Shown here one piece after another: positions 55,626-64,000 of a stretch of 64,000 bases of DNA. The notes under the pieces are model-generated. The model was not told the DNA's origin and ran no database searches. It was given only the letters and a program-made list of their open reading frames with translations. Numbering within the stretch: the stretch's first letter is position 1; every line of letters starts with the position of its first letter. A program made the translations under genes and the position numbers. The DNA is from Plantago ovata (lineage: Eukaryota > Streptophyta > Magnoliopsida > Lamiales > Plantaginaceae): assembly GCA_028274465.1 (NCBI GenBank), contig CM051455.1, forward strand, positions 137,116,096 to 137,180,095. The letters run 5' to 3'.

Positions 55626-56660
55626 TCACCTAATTTGAGCCAATCCATCTTTGATTTTTGTTGGAGGATTTTCCTCAATCATGTGCCACTTCTCTAGTTC
55701 AGCGACTTCATTCTTCACTCTTGTTATAAGCATGGAGTTATGTCTATCATTACTCAGAAGTGACTGAGTATGTTCTAGACAGTCCCTTGCTTGTTTTATC
55801 TTTTCTGGAATGTTTGTAAATATGCGTGTTATGTGCCGGAAACTCTGTTGTAGATACTTAAGTTTCTGCCACACTTGTTTTTGCTTCGTTCCTTGACGAG
55901 AAACATTCCAGCCAACTCGTACAGTAGGCTGTAAATCAGCCTGGTCGATCATACAGTTTAGAAATCGAAAGTTTCTGCTCTTGGTTTGATTTGTCAGTAG
56001 TTGACTCACCTTTAGGGGTATGGTCAGAGACCCCAGGTGGTAGAATATCAACGACTTCTGTGGAATTGTCCTGGAACCACTGGGCATTCGCTAGAGCATG
56101 ATCAATCCTAGATGAAATTGTTCCGTTGGACCACATGAAGTGATCCCCCTGTGTTTCGACTTCAGCTAGGCCAGCGTTTAGCATCATAGAAAGAAGGTCA
56201 TTGTATTCATTAATGTGCATTTTACTCCCCCCCCCTCTCGATCATGTATGCTCAACACATTATTAAAGTCATCGATACAGAGCCATGCTCCTGAGATAGA
56301 AGTCGATATCTGCTGTAATTGATGCCATAATTCTTTCCGCTGCTCCAGTTGGTTGTGTGCGTAGATAAATGTAATATACCCTTTATCCAAGCCATTACTA
56401 TCCCATACTTGGCAATGAAGCAACTGATCCGAGCAATGTAGCATGTGAACTCGAACTCTATGACTATCCCACAATACCCAAATGCGACCATTTTCATGAG
56501 CATTGTAGTTGTCACAGAATTGCCACCGAGACCCCAATTTCCGTCGAATCAGTTGATCTTATCACTTTTAACTCTTGTTTCCAAAAGGCTAGCTAAGCTA
56601 ATATTCAAATCCATGAGACGAGAGCCAATCTCCTTGTGTTTAGCTACCTTGTTGAGCCCC
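55626..56660 (-). pseudogene. LINE endonuclease (EEP-type) and connector
   Basis: Minus-strand pieces: an N-terminal endonuclease segment with FCDNYNAHENGRIWVLWDSH and WLCIDDFNNVLS...DREGG (56184-56537), then HFMWSNGTISSRIDHALANA and PGVSDHTP (55936-56220), the SDH end of apurinic-type LINE endonucleases. A Lys/Gln-rich connector leading to RT follows (55626-56087). Confidence 0.8.
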
Positions 56661-57047
56661 CTAACATTCCAGACTAACATTGACCCTGGTAAGGGTCTCC
56701 GCTAAGTCCAGTTCCAGTACATAACACGGAGAACCCATTACCAGTTGGAGTATTATTAGTCGCATCCTGACCAGTTGTACGAGTAGGGCTTTTGCTCTTG
56801 CGGGGACTATTCAGTCTGCTCTGGACTTCTATCCATTCCTCTTCCTTACTCCCTGAATTAGTTTGTCGTACAGGTCCTGGGGCTGGTGCACGTTGTAGTA
56901 TATTAGTCGACATTGATGCTTCACTGTGCAAGTATGACCCGCCAAAGGGGTCCATTACGTGACTGCATTATTGGACGTTGATGGCCTGTCATGTGGACCT
57001 GTTGGGGTCTGCTGACTCTCAGCTTGAGATGTCATAGTCGGGCGTTG

Positions 57048-58261
57048 TTAAGCTGGGCGTTGTGGCTGGTTATCAGATGGCACGCTGACTTGAGGGGTCA
57101 AGTGTGCACTGGCCGGCTTAGGCGCCCATCGTTTCTGTGTTTGTTGTTGCCCCTTTCGTGGTCCCTGTGCAGGTTTCTTTTTGGAGCAATCGTGTCCCGG
57201 CTTCTGGCATGCTTGACAGTAGAGAGGTTTCCATTCATATTCAACACATTGTTCAAATTCATTGCCTTGCTTATCTCTAATAGTAATCGATTCCTTTACC
57301 GGCTGCGTGATATCAACCTCAATCATCACTAAGGCATAGGAAACTCTTAGCTTCCGGGTTGTGCACTCGTCTGTAACCAATGGCGTACCAATAGCACTGG
57401 CGATCTTGTTAAGACTGTATTCCCCCCATAGGTAGTTAGGAAGCTGCGGGAAAACTTGCCCATATTGGCATTGCCTTCAGCATCATGTCAGTTAATTTAA
57501 AGTTCCGTTCCCAAGGGCATAGAAACATCGCACGTCCAAAGATCGTATATGGTCCATTCATGAGTACATATTCTTTGTCTTTTTGTGAGTGAAATCGAAT
57601 AAGAAAGTACCCAGAATCGTTGTAGTACAATGAAGGGAGGCTAATAGAATTCCAGACTGTCATCATAAACGTCTTCACCGCATTCATTGAGAGAGTGTCA
57701 TCCATTACAAACACAATTAATGTGTTCTCCCAAAACTTCAGTTCAGTAGCAATGTCCTCATCTTCGATTTCAACTATAACCTTACCATTCTCAATCTTCG
57801 GGGCCACGTATTTGAGCGTGAGGCCACGTTCAGGGACTCGATTGCCAGTTATGACATCGACCCAAGGCTTTCCAGCCCGTTTGTCACCCTGATTGTTCCC
57901 TGCATCCCTCGTATTAGTCCTTTGTTCCTCCGTAATTAGTTGTTGCTCTGTATCAGGTGGTGTTTCTTGTGCGATCGGTAAAGGCGTAGATTGTTTTCCT
58001 GTGTTAGGACTCGTGGGCTTGGAGATCGCAGTTTCATCCGTAATCGTAATTGTTTCTGCCGGTAACTCAATAGTCTTCTCTCCCTATTCCTCTGTTTGTT
58101 TCCCTTTGTCCTGCCCCTCCACCGTCGTGCCCTTGCGTGGTGGGCGGCCGCGGGGGCAGGGGATCGTTGGGTTTTTTTTCAGAGGCATCAGAGGGTTTTA
58201 TGCTACTATTTCTTTGGTTAATTTTTGAAACCACAAGACCTCCATTACAATTTACATCCAT
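57048..58261 (-). pseudogene. LINE ORF1 (gag-like, DUF4283 and CCHC knuckle)
   Basis: 58067-58261 gives a low-complexity start (MDVNCNGGLVVSKINQRNSS). 57436-57807 has the DUF4283-like region (KFWENTLIVFVMDDTLSMNA, then SLYYNDSGYFLIRFHSQKDK). 57048-57380 ends with the knuckle PLYCQACQKPGHDCSKK. ORF1 proteins bind LINE RNA. The frame is interrupted near 58070 and between 57436 and 57380. Confidence 0.82.
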
Positions 58262-58626
58262 ATATTATTCGCAAAGTCTCATGTATTTATGGGACCTACT
58301 GGACGGTATCCTCCTTATTTTGTACTTCCTACGGTCACTTATAAGAACCCCATTTCATTTTATTGCCTTTTTCGAAGTTCGGTTTGACCTCAAATTAATC
58401 ATAATTCCTTGTGATAAAAAATAATTTAAAAAAATTATATTATGAAAATATACTTCTCATATAGTTTTTGTCTGTTCAAATCTATGCTGGAGATTAATGA
58501 GCCTTAGTCCGCGAACTAGTGGATCTTAAATCGCGATTTAAGAGCGCTCTGACGCTCTAAATGACCATACATATATACAAGAGGTTCCTGGTTGCTTGCA
58601 TAATTCGATTAATTCAGTAGGTAGCT

Positions 58627-58905
58627 ATGAAAAGGAGACGTCGCAATTCGATCGGCGCCGCCGTGACCGAGCTGTCGGAGGATCTTATCTTCGAAATACT
58701 GATAAGGGTTTCATGCGCCAAATCCCTTTGGAAACTCAGGTGCGTTTGCAAATCATGGTATTCATTGATCTCTGGTGCCGATTTTATCCGAGCCCATCTC
58801 AAGCATTCTTCGATTATCTCTAATTACATGGTGCTTTCAACCACTTTGCATATCTCCACCCTAAGGGTCCGTCCTTTACATACTGTGTTATATGATGATC
58901 TCTAG
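58627..58905 (+). pseudogene. F-box protein fragment
   Basis: 92 codons: MKRRRRNSIGAAV, then LSEDLIFEILIRVSCAKSLW and CVCKSWYSLISGADFIRAHL, a clear F-box (SKP1-binding) domain at residues 15-60. A stop comes shortly after SNYMVLSTTLHIST. Plant F-box proteins of this type continue with 250-300 residues of kelch or F-box-associated repeats, which are missing. 57 bases of its end (58822-58879) recur at 61639-61695. It could express as a short F-box-only protein, but I favour a truncated copy. Confidence 0.65.
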
Positions 58906-59009
58906 TTGCTGCTGCTGCTTTTGTTCATAAGAAAAAGATTAGAGATGATGTGAGAGAAGAAATTTATGCATGAATGTATTAATTATCTATTTTAAAACTG
59001 TGTTAGAAC

Positions 59010-59205
59010 AATAATGAGTCTCTATCCTAAATTTGAGACAACTTTAAAAAATGATGAAAAATAATAAAATTTTTCAGGACTTCTAAATAACTGGTCCCAC
59101 AATAATTGAACTTCTAATTTTGAAAAAGTTGTAAATTAATTCATACAAATGAGTATTCATTTGACCCTCTATATTTCTTCTCTATATGTGGCACCACACA
59201 TATCC
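59010..59205. repeat. dispersed repeat shared with 13160-13360
   Basis: The two blocks share the ordered words aaatttga, ggact.ctaaataa.tgg.cc, acaa.aattga.tt, gtaaattaatt..ta.aaatgag, attcattt.accct and tatttctt. The divergence is substantial, suggesting an old non-coding transposon family. Confidence 0.65.
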
Positions 59206-59485
59206 TCCATGTGTCATTTTTCATCACTAAGATCACTCTTTACGGATCTCTTAAAAATCTTCCCTAACTCATCCCCTATTGTATTCTTAGGGTCCCTATA
59301 TTTTTAACTTAAACTCAGGTCACCTATTTCTATTGATGATTGTTCATATTACATATTTACTTTTTTAATGTATATTTGTGTATGTATTCAACTTTATTCA
59401 AATTTAATGTACGTATAAATTTCTTAGCGCGGTATAGATATGTAATAATAGGATAAGAGCAGATTGATGAGACTTAGGTATGTGG

Positions 59486-60228
59486 CAGGATCTCTCCAGG
59501 GAATGATCTTGCAGGATTATTGCTGAATATGAAACTTATAATAGGAGATGAGGTACAAATGACCAATAAGGACTGCTTTGAGTCCCTTGATCTGAGTATT
59601 CTCCGTACATTATCCAAGGTCATAATGATTTTTCTCCGGACAAGCCTTTTGGTGGCTTGGTTGTCGTTTTTTGTGGCGATTAAAGGCAGATTCTACTGGT
59701 GGTGCCTAAGGGTAGCAAACATGATATTGTTCAAGCGTCTCTTTAACCCAGTAAGAGAATATAGAGCTCATAACCGTTTTAAAACTCACGAAGAACATGC
59801 GACTTCAGGTACATGCTCTTAATAAATTTACAATGTATGTGTGTAGTTCAAATCTAATTACAACAATTATATAATGCCATTATTTTGCTCAACCGATGTT
59901 GTTTTTCTTTATGTTCGTGCATTCAGGTGGATCTCCAACTGAGGTTGAAGAAATCCGAGAGTTTGTTGATTGGTTGTTGAGTGTTGAAGATGGAACGTTG
60001 GTGGACCGAATGATGGTTGATTTGAATTCGATCTACCAGTGATATTCGCATCAGAAATGCACCCGATGCTATCGACACTACTATGAAGGACACGTATCCT
60101 TCCCCCTTGGACCATGTTGGTGATGGAGTTCATTTACAGAATATGGCTATTCTCGCTCATTCTAACATGTCATTCAAGAGATAAATGATTATGTGATTTC
60201 GTTGTTGTCGGGTGATGCAACGAAGTAA
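59486..60228 (+). pseudogene. Helitron Pif1-like helicase fragment
   Basis: In shifting plus-strand frames I read LLNMKLIIGDEVQMTNKDCF (Walker B region; usual IIWDEAPM), then DKPFGGLVVVFCGD (the GGD block), VPKGSKHDIVQASLN, LKLTKNMRL, and after 59929 TEVEEIREFVDWLLSVEDGT and VHLQNMAILAHSNM leading to INDYV. The order matches the C-terminal half of plant Helitron helicases. There are stops and frameshifts throughout. The Rep nuclease and the Helitron 3' hairpin were not found. Confidence 0.8.
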
Positions 60229-60278
60229 ATAAATGAGCATGATTTTAGCAAACGTTACAATTATTCAAAACTTTACTA

Positions 60279-60527
60279 CTCCCTCCTATCTTTTTTACTT
60301 GTCATTTTAGGAATTTCACACATATTAAGGAGGGTCTATTACTAGCTTTGTAGTTATAAAATTATTCTCAAAAGCCTATTAATATTAATATAATAGTGTA
60401 TTGATAGTAGTAAATATATGGATAAAAGAGATTTAAGCCTATTAGTATTAACCATTATACTTGAAGTGACAACTATTTGTGTTATAACAAAATTTCTAAA
60501 GTGATAATTAAAAAAATAAGGAAGGAG
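60279..60527. mobile_element. Stowaway-type MITE
   Basis: 249 bp with CTCCCTCCTATCTTTTTTAC at the left and the inverted TAAAAAAATAAGGAAGGAG at the right, flanked by TA on both sides. AT-rich interior, no coding. Confidence 0.8.
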
Positions 60528-60684
60528 TAATATAAATAAGGAGGATAGAAAGAGATAACACTAAGATATACATTTAAGAATTAAGAAGGGGTCGATATCT
60601 ATTTAATAGTTTTACCCTTAAAACTATTTCAGCGAGGGCCACAGAATTTCACTCGATCCAAGTGAGGCTTGAACTTTATATAAG

Positions 60685-61589
60685 TGTAACAAATAAAATT
60701 GCACAAATTGAATTTATTGATCTTGAGTAATTTGGGGTTACAATCTCTAGAGAAAATCTCTGATTCTAGTCAACGACTTGGAAAATCTACGCGAACTATT
60801 GTCTTGAGAGCGTCAGTTCAGGGGCCTTCGCAGCTTTATCTTGAACTTGACCGGTCTTGACTTGAATTCGCTTGGAAACGTCAATTCAAGGGCTTCGCGC
60901 TTGATCTTGAATTGAACGTCGGGTCTTGAGTTTGATCTTTGCGAACGAGCACGTCTTCAAGGGCCGTATAGACTTGATCTTGAATTTGGGACGTACGTTG
61001 CTTCGATCTTTGAGCGAGTGCCTCCACGAGCTTTTGCGTTGGAGTTCGATCTTCCGTTGCTGCTGCAAGTGTCTTCGCGACTTGTTCTTGGAGCTGGTTT
61101 TGACTTCTCGAAGAGCTGGAGTTGTTCTTGTTTGAAAGATGCCTTTGATCTTCTTGGCTTGCTTTAGAATTCTTCACTTCTGTTTGAGCTCTGGCTTCTG
61201 AATTCTGAATTGTGATTTTTTGGTGGAGAATGAGCTCCTTATATAGGGGAGTAAAAAGAGAAGGATCAATTCTGATTGGTCGATACAGATTTGATCTTAT
61301 CTATATTTATTTCTAGCAATTAATTAATAACTGCATCAACTTTATGACATGGCATCATTTGATTGGCCACGAATAGCTCATCTTTTCCACACAATTATTT
61401 CATGAGAAATAATATTAAATGGATTTAAAAGCTCTAGAATTTTCACGGCACAATTTGATGGGCCATAAATAGGCATTTAAAATCAATTAATAAATCTATA
61501 ATAATTGAAATTAAATTTAGCAAACTCCAATTAAATACAAAAGTTTATTTTTTAATTAATTTAATAGACATTAAATTTAAACGTCTACA
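60685..61589 (-). mobile_element. Solo LTR
   Basis: 905 bp starting TGTAACAAAT and ending CGTCTACA, flanked by the direct repeat ATAAG (60680-60684 and 61590-61594). There is no internal region or second LTR. A good TATA box is seen only on the minus strand (CCCTATATAAGG near 61233-61244), which suggests minus orientation. The centre is built of repeated ttgatcttgaa/cttcgcg words. Interpreted as the product of LTR-LTR recombination. Confidence 0.72.
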
Positions 61590-61594
61590 ATAAG

Positions 61595-63290
61595 AAGGTA
61601 AGTTCTTTGTCGATTCTCAATCCAAACCCAATTATACAATTACATGGTGCTTTCAACCACTTTGCATATCCCCACCCTAAAGGTCCGTCCTTTACGATGA
61701 AATATCAGTAGTTGGTTTATACATGTAGCCTGGCAGTTGTATTTTTGGACAATTGATGCTGGAGATAACTTGTGTTTTAATTATCTTGGACAGTTATGGG
61801 TTTCTTTAATGGTTTCTTAGTAGTACTAATTTTGAATTCAATTTCTCTTCCAGAAATTGACGATGAAAAAGTGAAGTTCGATTTCTTTGAAGATCAAGGC
61901 AAAAGGGATTCTGCGACTTTAAGTAAAATTATTCAAGGACTAGTAAATTATTTCTCGATATCAAATAATGACTTTGGCAAGCATAATTCCATTGTGCATG
62001 ATATTTATAATGCTTGCTCTGTTTTTTTTTTTTTTTTTTTTTCAATATTGGTGAGAAGTGGACCAGAGAGCTGAATCTCTTTATCTGCTTTGGACTAGAC
62101 TGTGTGAATTTCATTGTGGGTTTTCTGATATTTATATGTATTTGTTGCAGCCAAGAGAACTCTCATGTATCCAATACTCAATAAGTATAGTGCCGACATA
62201 GTCTAGTGACTCTAGTCAACCAGTAAAAAAGAAAAAATGCAAAACTCCTATCTACCTTATGTATGGTGTATATAAATGGGCAAAAGAATTGGTCTCAGAG
62301 ACACTTATATGCGTTACACACACTGTGATAAGTATCTACAACTATTTTCCCTATCACTAAAAAATGATGTCATTTCTTGCAAGCCCAATCGAATTTATAG
62401 TCTCCACAACTGATGCCACGTCACTTGTGCATCAAAACTGTGTGGCTGGCATGTGTAAGAGAATTGAGAACCTTGCACCCCGTGTCACCAGACATTGGAA
62501 AAATAGATGTATCTGTATGTCTTAGACAAAGCCAAGCTATAAAGGCAGCTCTCGGTTATTTATGAATTATGATGATGATGATGGCCGTATGTACACTCTC
62601 CACCTGCAATGGTCTCTGTTTGATGCTGATAGTTAACTTGTTGAATGGCTTGTTCCATGGTTCAAAATTGATTCTCTCATTTTGCTCATGCTGTCATTTT
62701 TCACCTTGTGCTTCATGAAATGATGCTGGAAAATTGAAATTGCTGTCTACTTCACGTATCCAATACTAATACTGTTATGTATGCCAAGTGTAATCTGGTC
62801 ATAACACCTCTATTTTCTTGCTTCTTTTCATCTTATGGGTTTAATTCCTGCTTATCTTGTGCTTTTTCCTACCCCTATATTATACTACTACTGAGGGCCA
62901 TTAAAAACTCCGTAGTCTGTACATCCTGATATGTGTCTCTTTATACTGAAATTTTATCACTGTTGCTATAATAGTAGAGCCCTCTTTCCTGATTGTGAGA
63001 TCACATGTCATGAGGTTTAGTTCTTGAATTTTTTCTGAAATACTGTTATGCGGTTATCTTGTCTTGTTTAATGACTTGAAATAGATCTTTTATAATTTCA
63101 AACTTTAATTTTTTTAGAAAGCATTATTTCCTACCATTTTTGTGCTGCGGGTGGGAAGTACGAGTTTGGGATCTGCAATCTTAATCAGTAATTTTAGATG
63201 CATAGTATGGTATGTGTGTAATTCTACTATGTTTTGAAATAGATTTTTTCTGTGTTATAATTATACTAGTGACGTTCTTGATCTAATGTA
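61595..63290. other. spacer with an F-box echo and simple repeats
   Basis: 61639-61695 repeats the end of the F-box fragment with two differences. A poly(T) run is at 62023-62042. An ORF at 61796-62074 encodes a hydrophobic start and then DDEKVKFDFFEDQGKRDSAT; I do not recognise it. No confident gene. Confidence 0.4.
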
Positions 63291-63291
63291 G

Positions 63292-63371
63292 CTTCAGAAT
63301 CGCCGACTCTTATGGAAGGTAGTGGTCAAGACACACAAAGACGGGCTAATGCAGGATCGACTACTGTTGGT
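63292..63371 (+). CDS. exon-like block of an unrecognised gene, partial
   Basis: Preceded by taatgtag and followed by gtaagttg, this open block reads SESPTLMEGSGQDTQRRANA and a few more residues. A second candidate exon starts after the AG at about 63944 and runs to a TAG at 63993-63995. Both splice sites fit, but no family was recognised. The first exons of any gene here were not found. Confidence 0.3.
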
Positions 63372-64000
63372 AAGTTGATTATCTAAGTTGATGTTGGGTT
63401 GTAGCTAATTCCGTTGTTGCTTCAGGGATTTGCTGTTTTCCGATTGTGTGATGTTTGCAGCGCCTGATTATCTATATGATCCAAACTAGGTTTTATCTCA
63501 AGAAAAAAGTGATGATCTTTGATGTGAAGAAGTTAACTTATGACATGATATGCTTTTGCTTTTTGAGAGATCCCAGTTAGGTGCAAGAGCGTTTTGCTAT
63601 TGTCTCTGTCTTGTTACTTTTTTATGTTCACATGCTACAGAAATAAAATTATGTTCTTTATGTTCACATGCTTCAGACAGTCATAGCATTTGATGCTGCT
63701 CTTGATAAAATTATGCTGTGCTTGGGGGTTTTTTGTGGCAAAACTATTGTACTAGTCCGTTAACTGTGAAGTAATTTTAAATTGATAGTGCTAATCACCT
63801 TAAATTTGTGAATTATTGCTAATCATGTTAATGCTGTGAATTCCTGATTAATCAAGTAGACCTTACCTAAGCATGCCAAATCCTTGCCTCTGAATATCAA
63901 TGTGAACAGCTGTTATGTTTCACTTCACTGTTTGGGTATGAACAGGTGCAACCTGCGGCCGGTTGGGTACCAAACGGATGCACACCTGTTAGTTAGCAAT

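Larger units (their letters stand above)
53380..58262 (-). mobile_element. Nearly full-length plant L1-type LINE, decayed
   Basis: Minus-strand order from 58262 down: ORF1 start, DUF4283-like domain, CCHC knuckle, a Pro/Ser-rich linker, endonuclease, reverse transcriptase, zf-RVT. This is the standard plant L1 layout, about 4.9 kb. Many stops and frameshifts separate the pieces. I cannot see a poly(T) at the 3' end on the plus strand, so the 3' end may be lost or lies slightly outside 53380. It ends beside an orphan promoter-like sequence. Confidence 0.88.

Noticed and set aside
60881..61177. 98-codon minus-strand Gln/Ser/Lys-rich frame
   Set aside because: It lies within the solo LTR and comes from repeated ttgatcttgaa words. 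Not a protein gene.
1..64000. CRISPR arrays, bacterial operons, riboswitches, rRNA
   Set aside because: The window is eukaryotic. I saw no regularly spaced repeats with unique spacers and no rRNA-like stretch. I did not find a tRNA by eye but cannot exclude one without a scan.

Overview
This window looks like nuclear DNA of a flowering plant. It has spliced genes with GT..AG introns, AT-rich spacers, TIR-less (CC-type) NLR resistance genes, plant LTR retrotransposons, plant L1-type LINEs, a Helitron relic and Stowaway MITEs. The NLRs resemble the late-blight R1 / RPP13-like group that is expanded in asterids, so I infer a eudicot and probably an asterid (possibly Lamiales). That is recognition from memory, not a search.

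Region 1-43.2 kb is an NLR cluster broken up by transposons. There are two NLR types. Type A is on the minus strand, intronless, with an Rx-like coiled coil, NB-ARC and LRRs. Type B is on the plus strand, with a separate CC exon, a 0.85-1.2 kb intron, then NB-ARC and LRRs. They sit head to head as A(-)/B(+) pairs. Unit 1 is A1 (runs off the left edge to 2320) with B1 (14074-17552). Unit 2 is reduced to an A LRR scrap (18190-18441 and 23702-23855, split by a Copia element) joined to a B C-terminal scrap (23862-24240). Unit 3 is A3 (26810-29443) with B3 (32268-36061). Unit 4 is an A pseudogene (37321-42203, split by a non-autonomous LTR element) with a small B-like scrap near 43.1 kb. I infer serial duplication of a divergent NLR pair followed by deletions.

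Mobile elements in the cluster: a very young Copia element (6091-11798; LTRs differ at one base by eye); an older minus-strand Copia element (18442-23701; LTRs about 2 percent different); a small minus-strand LTR element with two retropepsin-like domains and no reverse transcriptase (38070-41768; LTRs about 3 percent different); two 5'-truncated LINE tails; and several MITEs. All three LTR elements have 5-bp target-site duplications that I can read directly. A 5' fragment of a B2-type cyclin gene lies at 2.9-3.4 kb.

Region 43.4-51.5 kb holds ordinary genes: a six-exon minus-strand gene for a plastid-type membrane protein of unknown function, a five-exon plus-strand RLCK-VII-like kinase with several degraded catalytic motifs, and a one-exon GPI-anchored lipid-transfer-like protein. 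A hairpin-type DNA element with long inverted ends separates the first two.

Region 53.4-64 kb is repeat-rich again: a nearly full-length but decayed minus-strand LINE, an F-box fragment, a Helitron helicase relic, a Stowaway MITE, a solo LTR with a clean target-site duplication, and a poorly resolved tail with at least one exon-like block. Exon boundaries come from reading splice signals by eye. No alignment or transcript data were available.
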